6,804 bases of DNA, from assembly GCA_016180165.1 (NCBI GenBank), contig JACPBU010000080.1, forward strand, positions 1 to 6,804, given 5' to 3'. Origin of the DNA: Candidatus Woesearchaeota archaeon. Its GTDB lineage: Archaea; Nanobdellota; Nanobdellia; Woesearchaeales; JACPBV01. This document shows positions 1-6,429 of the stretch, in pieces (positions within the stretch are counted from its first letter, which is position 1; each line of letters starts with the position of its first letter). The notes under the pieces are model-generated. The model was not told where the DNA came from, did no database searches, and saw nothing but the letters and a program-made list of their open reading frames with translations. A program made the position numbers and the translations under genes.

Positions 1-585
1 GGCGCTTTCATTCTTTCCCGATTCCCAGGTTAAATTTTTATCAACGGGGTTGCCATCGGCATAAAGCACAATAGTCTCCTGGTGTCTTCCCCCTTCCCTA
101 TGAGGAGTATCGTTATCATCTGCTGCAACCTCAAGGATATATGCTCCGTCCACGACGGCTGTTGACGCAACAAAAGTCCCATTGATAAAGGCCTCAAGCA
201 TAAGATTATTGGGCTTTGTCCCATTCTCAAAAGTGATATTGCCAAAAAAAGCCGATGGGGGGATGACATCGAGGACAGAAAGCAAAAATGAGGTGTTGGC
301 CGCCAATAACCCGTCACTTACGGTGATGTTGACAGTATAATTCCCTGAATCGTCATAGGAAGCCTGCCAAAAGCCATCATCGCCAACCGGAGAGGAGATG
401 GTATAGGTTAATGCATCTCCATCTAAATCGGCTGCATTGGGGGTTAAAGTGATGCTCTGGGTCTCATATATCGTAACATCGGGGGTGAAGCCCAATACAG
501 GATAATGGTTGGTGATGATATCCCCAGAAATCGTTTCTTTTTTATTGTTATAGATCAAATCAACAATAAGGTCATAGCTCTGATT
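1..585 (-). CDS. In-frame coding continuation beyond the TAG: end of CARDB-like domain, cadherin/Ig-like domain, further beta domain (partial, runs off left edge)
   Basis: Reading on past the TAG at 586-588 in the same frame gives 195 sense codons with no stop to the window edge. It starts NQSYDLIVDLIYNN, which supplies the last strands missing from the CARDB-like domain upstream. At about 501-268 comes a cadherin/Ig-like domain, recognisable from TPDVTIYETQSITL, AADLDGDALTYTI, DDSGNYTVNITVSDG and a closing LSVLDV. At about 267-1 follows another secreted-type beta domain (GNITFENGT, FINGTFVAST, VDGAYILEV, DKNLTWESG). Ten N-x-S/T sequons in this piece match the density of the upstream part. 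The stretch is therefore coding in origin and belongs to the gene at 586-2352. There is no ATG near its beginning (the first in frame is at 201-199; a TTG lies at 558-556), so it does not look like a separate gene. Whether it is translated depends on the TAG: nonsense mutation, sequencing error or readthrough. Confidence 0.8.
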
Positions 586-588
586 CTA
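586..588 (-). other. In-frame TAG interrupting an otherwise continuous reading frame
   Basis: The codon sits between GLAK and NQSYDL, just before the last strands of a CARDB-like domain. The frame remains open on both sides (588 codons before it, 195 after it to the edge). The other two complete genes in the window end in TAA and TGA, so a TAG sense codon is not contradicted here, but two genes are too few to argue for it. CAG, AAG, GAG, TGG, TAT/TAC, TTG and TCG are each one substitution away. Confidence 0.9.
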
Positions 589-2352
589 CTTAGCCAATCC
601 TGAATATGTAAGGTTGATAATATTCTCCCCCGGGAGTAATGCTCTTTCGATTTTCCCTTGAGCCAGTATCGCCCCCTCCCTTGCAAGATAGTCCATGATG
701 GTGGAGTTTATTGATTCGTTCCCGTTATTTTCCATCTTAAGCTGGACAGTTGTTTCCGTTCCTGCTGTTTCAGGTATGATAAGCTCTGATTCTACCAACA
801 AGGTTTCTATCGAAAAAGTTGCCGATGTCATCGTATCATTGCCCCGGACAAAGATGAGGCTATACTCCTCTTTCCCTTCTTCAGGATTTGAGTAAAATGA
901 GATATTGAATTCCTCGCTGGATAAGCTTATCACCGCTTCTTTTTCAGCAACTGTCCGATTGCTGGTGGCGAGGACAAATGTTCCGTATACGCTGCTGTTA
1001 AGGACAATTTTCCTGATCCTTGCGGTTAAGCCTGTCTTTTCATTGGGCCTAACTTTGCTGAGATGCTCCAAAGAGTCGATAATTATCGGAGAATACGGCT
1101 CGTATTTGATTGAGTAATTTACCTGCCTCCACAGCTTTAATTCCCCTTTAGTGCAGTTTACTATCTCAATTGGGTTTACCGTGGCAATAACCGCTTCCTT
1201 ATCTTCTGTAAAGCTTACTGAAAATCCGATATCAGCGGGCTTATTGCTTTCCCAGCACGTCCTGTTTGCAAGCTCACCTTTCCACGACGGAAGATCGGCG
1301 ATTGTCAGAGTAACCGGATCTGACAGCAGATAGGTGTAATTTAATATCAGTGTCCTTAAGGGAAACTCGGTTTTTTTTGTCAGGTAGGGCAGTATCAATT
1401 CGCCGAAAGTGTAGCTTAAGCCCGTGTTGTTCACTGACAGGATGCTGAAGTTATCTTGTTTTATGATGGAGTAATTTTTTAGGGAAAACCCAATATCCGC
1501 ATACAACGAACCAGCCTTTATCATTTCAGAATAATCAGTCAAAAACCCTTCGCAATATTGGTTTATATCGCCTAAAGGCTTAGGTATTGAAACATTTAAG
1601 GTAGGATCCCCATATAGCTCATAAGACATCAAAGCTAATCCAGAAGGCGTTTTCGACGACCAGTAATAATTGTTCCTTGCATTCCGGTAGATAGAGCCCA
1701 AATCCTTATCTTTAAGATTACAGACAAATGCCTTGACAAACTCTTTATCCGGGAACGCTGTAGGCGCTATCGTCACAGCATCCTTTGCCAATTTGCCGAC
1801 AAATGATTTAAAGGAGGGAAGATGCATCCCCGCATACTCCGAATCAAACAAAATTAACGGCTTTTTATCTGTATTCCAATCCAGATTGCCTGGCGTCAAA
1901 TCCTCGTCCAGCCATTTTGGGCTTTCTGATATTAACTGATTGTTTTCTATACTCCCCTTTGATTCAATAATGACCAGGTCTTTTTTGCCCGCGCTGCTTA
2001 TTCCTGATTGAACATCATCCCAATCCCACCCATCTATTCCGGGAATCGCATTGTATGGGATAAAATTAACCTTATTCTGCCCGGGGAACTGGGAATTTAA
2101 TGTTTTATTTATATCATAAGCCCTTCCGCCGTATTTCTCTGGGTATATCCAATCATTAGAATAAAGAGTTGCATGCTCTAAGTTTAAGCTGCCCCCATCC
2201 AGTTGAGCGATCATCGCCTCTGGAGAGTCACCGACGATGCGGGCGACGGTGGAGGTCTCAAAGGGTTGTGAAATGGCAGAAACTGGAAGGGAGAAAACTA
2301 TCCCAAAGATTACCATCACCCCTATGCTTATCGCCTTATCGTTTCTTGGCAT
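586..2352 (-). CDS. Secreted surface protein with C-terminal half of a C25 (gingipain-like) fold lacking catalytic residues, plus beta-sandwich domains; ends at internal TAG
   Basis: 588 residues to the TAG. Residues 1-26 are a signal peptide: charged MPRNDK, a hydrophobic core, likely cleavage after VSA. Residues about 33-256 resemble the C-terminal, caspase-like part of peptidase family C25. TSTVARIVGDSPEAMIAQL matches the family's entry motif (vGRiP..tpeea), LGSIYRNARNNYYW and LYGDPTLNV match its end. The expected His-Gly-Ser is Lys132-Gly-Ser (IIESKGS), and the expected Cys before Tyr-x-Gly is Glu172 (LFDSEYAG), so proteolysis is unlikely. The N-terminal C25 subdomain is absent; a counterpart lies in the gene at 3022-6429. 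Residues 257-520 are beta-rich and unassigned. From about 522 a CARDB-like sandwich begins (MENNGNESINS, LLPGENIINLTYSG) and is cut by the TAG. Sixteen sequons, 15 of them after residue 250, indicate a glycosylated extracellular protein. The ATG overlaps the upstream gene by 17 bases, suggesting coupled translation; a weak GAGGG lies about 12 bases ahead. C25-fold assignment: fairly sure. Function: unknown, perhaps adhesion or display. Confidence 0.85.
   Translation of the reverse strand: MPRNDKAISIGVMVIFGIVFSLPVSAISQPFETSTVARIVGDSPEAMIAQLDGGSLNLEHATLYSNDWIYPEKYGGRAYDINKTLNSQFPGQNKVNFIPYNAIPGIDGWDWDDVQSGISSAGKKDLVIIESKGSIENNQLISESPKWLDEDLTPGNLDWNTDKKPLILFDSEYAGMHLPSFKSFVGKLAKDAVTIAPTAFPDKEFVKAFVCNLKDKDLGSIYRNARNNYYWSSKTPSGLALMSYELYGDPTLNVSIPKPLGDINQYCEGFLTDYSEMIKAGSLYADIGFSLKNYSIIKQDNFSILSVNNTGLSYTFGELILPYLTKKTEFPLRTLILNYTYLLSDPVTLTIADLPSWKGELANRTCWESNKPADIGFSVSFTEDKEAVIATVNPIEIVNCTKGELKLWRQVNYSIKYEPYSPIIIDSLEHLSKVRPNEKTGLTARIRKIVLNSSVYGTFVLATSNRTVAEKEAVISLSSEEFNISFYSNPEEGKEEYSLIFVRGNDTMTSATFSIETLLVESELIIPETAGTETTVQLKMENNGNESINSTIMDYLAREGAILAQGKIERALLPGENIINLTYSGLAK
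1585..2256 (-). other. C25-like pseudopeptidase half-domain (residues 33-256)
   Basis: Compared from memory with gingipain R, the order of landmarks is conserved: RI-PG entry motif, a beta-strand ending in H-G-S, a strand ending in A-C-x-x-G, then LG....N, then GDPSL. Here the strand ends are ESKGS and DSEYAG. Codon 132 is AAG (bases 1959-1957) and codon 172 is GAG (bases 1839-1837). A Cys codon (TGY) differs from GAG at all three positions, so Glu172 is not a single-base slip. Confidence 0.65.
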
Positions 2353-3025
2353 TGCTTAAGTATTCCCTCAACTTGCTCCTTTCCTTCAAAGTTGAGCCGA
2401 AACTGGCCCGCTCAATCATCATAAAAATACCCCCGTTAGGAAGTTCTTCGATTACTTCAGCTGGCGCTTTTAAGAAGAAATCCCTGCCATACTTCGTTAC
2501 TTCCTCAGGCGGGAAGATATTGGCTGAATGCACCAGCTTCATATCAAAAAAATTATGCGGTTCCCCTTTATCATCATCAGTATCCAGGCCCCCAGTCCCC
2601 TTCCACCCGGTCATGAGATGGATCTCCTTGATTAAACCGAGAAATCCAAGAGAATACTCGTCCTCGGCATTATATCTATCGGTGGAACCAAAAATTTCAA
2701 TATAGTAGCCAGTAAATTGTTCTCCATAATCCGGGTAATAATTAAAAAAATTGGGAGAGATATGCAGGAAGTCATAATTCCGATTCCTAAAGGGAAGAGC
2801 AATAATGTTGGGTTTAAATGTCCCTTCTTTTGGCAAATAAGCCTCTTTAATTTTTTTTTCGATGAATTTCCTGATTGAGTCTCTTGAAATTCTATCAAAA
2901 TAAGATGTGCCAGAGGGGATTTGGTCAAAATGCTTGATAAGAAATAGTTCATAGAACTCTTTAAATTTTTCCAAATTAAAGTCATTTTCTGCCTCAAAAA
3001 CAAAATACCTTTCTGATCCCATCAT
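2336..3025 (-). CDS. Putative immunity protein, cytosolic, downstream of the toxin-like gene
   Basis: 229 residues with no signal peptide, no membrane segment and no N-x-S/T sequon, unlike both neighbours; it should stay in the cytoplasm. I do not recognise the family with certainty. Visible features are a charged helical N-terminus (NDFNLEKFKEFYELF, IRKFIEKKIKEAYL), an aromatic, acidic middle (PNFFNYYPDYGEQF, TDRYNAEDEY, GGLDTDDDKGE) and a C-terminal block (GRDFFLKAPAEVIEEL then GGIFMMIERASFG) of the kind seen in alpha/beta immunity proteins. Position is the main argument: it directly follows a C-terminal toxin-like domain and overlaps its stop by ATGA. GGTGA at 3031-3027 lies one base before the first ATG but four before the second (3022-3020), so Met2 may be the real start. 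GC is visibly lower than next door (about 32-35% in sampled 60-base lines against about 45%), as is common for immunity genes. It overlaps the next gene by 17 bases and ends in TAA. Confidence 0.85.
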   Translation of the reverse strand: MMGSERYFVFEAENDFNLEKFKEFYELFLIKHFDQIPSGTSYFDRISRDSIRKFIEKKIKEAYLPKEGTFKPNIIALPFRNRNYDFLHISPNFFNYYPDYGEQFTGYYIEIFGSTDRYNAEDEYSLGFLGLIKEIHLMTGWKGTGGLDTDDDKGEPHNFFDMKLVHSANIFPPEEVTKYGRDFFLKAPAEVIEELPNGGIFMMIERASFGSTLKERSKLREYLSNAKKR

Positions 3026-6000
3026 CTCACCGCCGTAAATTTTTTAACTCCGACTCCTAGCCTCTCGGCCAATTCGTTTAGCTCGGGAGTAAGCTGATTG
3101 GAGATGGATTCTTCCACCTCAAGATTGACCTCTTTAATGGTAAGCTGGGTGCCATCATTCAGCTGGGCAATGGAGTTCTTCCTGATGCCTAGATCAGAAA
3201 TTGATTTTTGGATTTCTTGGGCACGGAATGCACCGGTCTTTACAGACTCCACAATGGCATCATTTGAGCCTTTTATCTGGGCGACAACATCCAAGTCAGT
3301 TGTTTTTCCATTAAAAGTATGAGAGAGGCCAATAGCCCGGGTTTGTGTATTGGGTATTTCTTCCATAATCCGAACTCCTCTTTGAAGTTCTGCAAAGTGC
3401 CCGGGATTATTAGCGCCTCTGAGCCCATCAATGAATCCACTTGAGATTTGGGCACCATCTGACTTCAGCCTGCCGAGGCTTCTTATCGAAACCGTAAAGC
3501 CTTCTCTGGAGATTGCATTATTAGAGATCGCAGGAATCTCAGAAATCTTTCCGCCTTGAAGGAGCTCATCCATCCCCTTTGCGGCCCATCTATGCTCATC
3601 AGCCGTCCAAACATTCTTAGTGAAGATATTATTGCCGGCAAACCCCCTTAAGTCATTAAGGTAGCCTTTTTCAAGCAGAGGTTTAACATCATCGAGATTG
3701 GATAATACTGAAGCTTCTCTGAGCTTAGGCATCACCTCACGAACAAATTTAATTGTGAAGGGCACAATCACCCCCAGAAATGAAGCTGCACATCCGCCCC
3801 AGCCCCGATTATTGATGATGCAGTCATCTGCAGCCTTTGAGGCAAAGGCTATATTTGAGCTGATATCAATTGCTAAAGCGACAGAAGCAGGCAGGGCAGT
3901 CCCTCCGGAAGCCAAGACAATAGTGGCAACGCCAACACCCAAAGCTGCATAAACTCCCACTTCAGTGGCAATGTGGTAGACATAGAATGCCTCGCTGCGG
4001 AGATTACCTAACGATTCATTATCAAACATATAGGTAAATTCCTTGAGCACCAATGGATTGTCAGAATTAATGATGAAAGCAAACTCTCTGTTATCCCAAA
4101 GGTTAGGCTGGAGAAACGCAGCATCGTTCCCCTCACCAAGGGCAAAAGGATAGCACTTTAACGCCCTGTTGGAATCCTCAGTCCCGATGATGATAAGCGC
4201 CTTCTTCGTTAGGTTGATGAACCAGCGTGGATCATTGCAATACACTTCACTGCTGTTGATCTCGAAAAAGTCAGGCTCGTACCCCTTTTTCCAGGTTACA
4301 TTCTTAAAATAATCTAATTCCTTGCGCAGTTCGCTGCTGGCGTTGAATGGCAGGATTATTTGAACATTCTTTCCTTTATACCTATATTTTCCATATTCAT
4401 TTTTGAACATCTCTGTAAAATTAGAGAATAACAAACCAGTCTTTTGAATATAAGGGATGTCCGTATAAATGTTTTTTTCAACTCCCTTGCCACCGGCAAA
4501 ATACCAGACCCTTTCAAACTCGCTTCTCTCCCTCCTATACCAAGGCACCACATAATCATCCCCTAATATTATCGTATTCTCGCAGCCGTTGCATTTCTCG
4601 CTGATCAATCCGGCAATAGCCAAAGAATAAGAATTATCGGTCATTGAAGGGTTTAAGGGATCCTGGTAATGCCTGTCAAAGCTAAGGAAAGGATGCCCTG
4701 TGAACTCCATGTTCGCATCATAGACAATCCCCCTGTTGGCAGCAGCCTTCTCATAAGCCTTTGATAATAGTGCCTTAACCCCGCTTGGATTGTTGGAAAA
4801 TCTCTGGCTGAGCTTTTCTTTGTTGGTTATGATAAGCAGTTTCGGATTATTTATGATCGCAACCTCTTTTTCCTGCCTGCCAGCCTTAAGCTTGTGTATG
4901 CCTGTCGCATTTTCATCAATCAAAAAGACACACTTGGTAATCCTTTCCGTCAAAGAAATGATGCCATTATTGCAAATGCCCTCCTCCAGCGTAAGCGCAT
5001 CACCATTGTCAAAGGTGACATCCTGATCCGATTTTGAGAGGATATAAACTGCCACCCTATCCCCTCCTTGTTTGTAGACGGGAACGCCGGGAGTAGCATC
5101 CTCAATCTGCAGCTCAACGGCGGAGCTTCCGCAGTCATGGGTGCTTGCGACAGTGCTGGAATCGCAAACCTTGTCAAGCCTGCATGCCTTTTTCAGGGCA
5201 GATCTATAAAAATTGGTTTTATTCTCGCAGAAAAACACATCTCCGTTCTGGCAGAACCATTGGTTGTAGTTTGAGCACTCATCGGTATAATTTATTCTCA
5301 CACATGGGTCATTTCCCGCCCTGAAGCCGCAGAAATAGCCGGAAGGGCAGTCGGTGTTGCTGTCGCAGTCTTCCGAGGTGCAGTCTGCATCGCAATTGAT
5401 AAAAGTTTCATCTCTGTCGCTTTCGCAATGCCCATCTCCGCAGGCGGTGGAAGCCGGCCTGCAGGTGGAATTCTTGCATATGCCTGAAACGCAGTCTGAA
5501 TTTTCATCACATATATTCCACACCGCAAGCTTTGCAAGGCACGTTGAATCGCACCTTTCTGAATCGCAGTCATCATTGGAGCCGCAATCCCTCCCATTGT
5601 CCCCATCAGTGCATTCATCGACGGAATTGCACCATTTGCCGTCATCATCATCCCAGCACTCATAGGTGTAATCGCATGCTTCCCCAATATCCTTTCTGCA
5701 TGGGTCGGATGAAGTCCCATCCTCATCCCCGTCGCAGACATACCCGCTCCTGTCATCGTCGCTGAAAGTTTGGCAGTTGATTGTAGAAGTCTCATCTGAG
5801 CCCAAATAGCCAGCACCTCCGCAGCTGTCATCATAAGAACGGGAGCGAAGCTTGACATTCCATGACCTTTCGCTTGCGCAGGTATAATTCACAGTATCTC
5901 TTCCGCCCCCGCAATCGTTTGATGAGCATTCTGAATTGCAGTCGCAGGCATTCCCGGCGCTGGTCCCATCTCCCCTGTTGAGGCAGGTATTGCAATAAAT

Positions 6001-6429
6001 ATCATCGCTGCACTCATTGACGGTAAACCGGATAGCTGTCCTGTTGGTGTAGGCATCTCCGCATTTAGGGTATAGCCCGGCAAACAAAAGATATTTATCA
6101 TCCCATAATGCCTCATTATTGCCGCAGGGATGTATTGAAGTGGGAGCTGGCGCCTGGACAGTGAACGTAACTACACTTGTCTCCCCTGGACTAAGAGACA
6201 CATTGAATGCTTCTGAAAGGAGATTGTTGGGGCAGCAGTCCGGAGCTGGAGACTTGACCGAGGAAACTCCGTAATAATCATTGGAACTAAGGCCATAATA
6301 GCCCCACAATGACTCTGGAACCAATGCTCCCTCAACATTCATTGAATCATTATATGTCCCGAAGTTCTTTATTGTGGCATTAAATGATATTTGCTCATTC
6401 TCATATGCTGAAGATCCAGGCGAACTCAT
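3022..6429 (-). CDS. Large modular surface protein with C-terminal polymorphic-toxin-like nuclease domain; probably 5'-truncated
   Basis: 1135 residues. Order: 1-95 CARDB-like sandwich (SFNATIKNFGTYNDS, SLSPGETSVVTFTV); 138-435 stalk with 38 Cys; 438-527 beta domain; 528-680 like the N-terminal part of peptidase C25 (PKLLIITNKEKL, NTIILGDDYVVPWYRR, IYTDIPY); 681-805 Rossmann-like (GKNVQIILP, ALIIIGTEDSNRALKC, REFAFIINSDNP); 822-905 hydrophobic, pretoxin-like; about 920-1135 toxin-like. In the last part Glu1014, Asp1045/Asp1047 (TTDLDVV) and Glu1061/Lys1064 (IVESVKTG) fit a PD-(D/E)xK nuclease with an irregular E-x-x-K. Fifteen N-x-S/T sequons lie in 1-806 and none in 807-1135, matching an outer part and a part acting inside a target. 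No signal peptide is present: the ATG opens straight into a sandwich domain, and the frame upstream reaches a TAA without another ATG, GTG or TTG, so the 5' end looks lost. The stop TGA overlaps the next gene. Family-level function (contact-dependent toxin) is inferred from architecture and neighbour. Confidence 0.85.
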   Translation of the reverse strand: MSSPGSSAYENEQISFNATIKNFGTYNDSMNVEGALVPESLWGYYGLSSNDYYGVSSVKSPAPDCCPNNLLSEAFNVSLSPGETSVVTFTVQAPAPTSIHPCGNNEALWDDKYLLFAGLYPKCGDAYTNRTAIRFTVNECSDDIYCNTCLNRGDGTSAGNACDCNSECSSNDCGGGRDTVNYTCASERSWNVKLRSRSYDDSCGGAGYLGSDETSTINCQTFSDDDRSGYVCDGDEDGTSSDPCRKDIGEACDYTYECWDDDDGKWCNSVDECTDGDNGRDCGSNDDCDSERCDSTCLAKLAVWNICDENSDCVSGICKNSTCRPASTACGDGHCESDRDETFINCDADCTSEDCDSNTDCPSGYFCGFRAGNDPCVRINYTDECSNYNQWFCQNGDVFFCENKTNFYRSALKKACRLDKVCDSSTVASTHDCGSSAVELQIEDATPGVPVYKQGGDRVAVYILSKSDQDVTFDNGDALTLEEGICNNGIISLTERITKCVFLIDENATGIHKLKAGRQEKEVAIINNPKLLIITNKEKLSQRFSNNPSGVKALLSKAYEKAAANRGIVYDANMEFTGHPFLSFDRHYQDPLNPSMTDNSYSLAIAGLISEKCNGCENTIILGDDYVVPWYRRERSEFERVWYFAGGKGVEKNIYTDIPYIQKTGLLFSNFTEMFKNEYGKYRYKGKNVQIILPFNASSELRKELDYFKNVTWKKGYEPDFFEINSSEVYCNDPRWFINLTKKALIIIGTEDSNRALKCYPFALGEGNDAAFLQPNLWDNREFAFIINSDNPLVLKEFTYMFDNESLGNLRSEAFYVYHIATEVGVYAALGVGVATIVLASGGTALPASVALAIDISSNIAFASKAADDCIINNRGWGGCAASFLGVIVPFTIKFVREVMPKLREASVLSNLDDVKPLLEKGYLNDLRGFAGNNIFTKNVWTADEHRWAAKGMDELLQGGKISEIPAISNNAISREGFTVSIRSLGRLKSDGAQISSGFIDGLRGANNPGHFAELQRGVRIMEEIPNTQTRAIGLSHTFNGKTTDLDVVAQIKGSNDAIVESVKTGAFRAQEIQKSISDLGIRKNSIAQLNDGTQLTIKEVNLEVEESISNQLTPELNELAERLGVGVKKFTAVR
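3027..3031 (-). promoter_or_regulatory. GGTGA ribosome-binding site for the immunity-type gene
   Basis: On the minus strand the sequence reads GGTGAGATGATGG. GGTGA is a standard archaeal Shine-Dalgarno core. It lies inside the last codons of the upstream gene, so translation of the second gene is probably coupled to the first. The spacing favours the second of the two tandem ATG codons. Confidence 0.55.
3220..3417 (-). other. Candidate PD-(D/E)xK nuclease core of the toxin domain (residues 1005-1070)
   Basis: The segment reads as helix with Glu (GHFAEL), strand (RAIGLSH), turn NGKT, strand with Asp (TDLDVVAQI), strand with Glu and Lys (AIVESVKTG) and a following helix. The order E, D, then E-x-x-K or S-x-K, is that of restriction-endonuclease-fold toxins. 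The canonical spacing is E-x-K; here Glu1061 is one residue further from Lys1064, or Ser1062 takes its place. A non-nuclease alternative cannot be excluded by eye. Confidence 0.5.
3715..3966 (-). other. Hydrophobic, Gly/Ala-rich pretoxin-like segment (residues 822-905)
   Basis: Two hydrophobic stretches (about 825-840 and 845-862, VGVYAALGVGVATIVLA and PASVALAIDISSNIAF) are followed by a hydrophilic turn with NNRGWGGC and a third stretch (ASFLGVIVPFTIKF). Ala/Gly-rich segments of this composition commonly precede the C-terminal toxin in polymorphic toxins. It could instead be a membrane anchor or a translocation element. Confidence 0.5.
4390..4848 (-). other. N-terminal subdomain of a C25-type fold (residues 528-680) without its catalytic half
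   Basis: PKLLIITNKEKL is the opening strand, and NTIILGDDYVVPWYRR is the characteristic strand and loop of the N-terminal C25 subdomain (compare the LLVGD..vP pattern). IYTDIPYIQK is the expected step before the caspase-like half. Instead of the vGRiP motif, the chain continues into a different Rossmann-like domain. The missing half resembles residues 33-256 of the gene at 586-2352. Confidence 0.6.
5125..6018 (-). other. Cysteine-dense stalk (residues 138-435, 38 Cys)
   Basis: Cysteine makes up about 13% of this stretch, in an even number, as expected for a disulfide-bonded extracellular rod. Four related units are visible: CDCNSECSSNDC (162-173), CGSNDDCDSERCDSTC (282-297), CDENSDCVSGICKNSTC (307-323) and CDSNTDCPSGYFC (355-367). 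A CGDGHCES...NCDADC unit (330-350) is of a kind common in secreted proteins of many lineages. Asp-rich loops such as DGDEDG (233-238) may bind calcium. Confidence 0.8.

Noticed and set aside
30..317. 95-codon minus-strand open frame starting with ATG after the TAG
   Set aside because: The overlapping frame continuing from 588 encodes recognisable cadherin/Ig-like sequence with sequons; this one does not.
586..588. TAG as a pyrrolysine codon
   Set aside because: A single in-frame TAG, in a domain with no need for a catalytic pyrrolysine and with no pyl genes in view, is more simply a mutation or error. I kept it only as an alternative to test.
2169..2705. 178-codon plus-strand open frame across the junction of two minus-strand genes
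   Set aside because: It lies antisense to a clear signal peptide and the end of the immunity-type gene; its product is Ser/Pro/Leu-rich without domain features.
5298..5858. 186-codon minus-strand open frame inside the Cys-rich region
   Set aside because: Its translation is Met/Ala/Thr-biased low complexity and out of frame with the 1135-residue product, whose regular cysteine repeats and domains make it the real frame.
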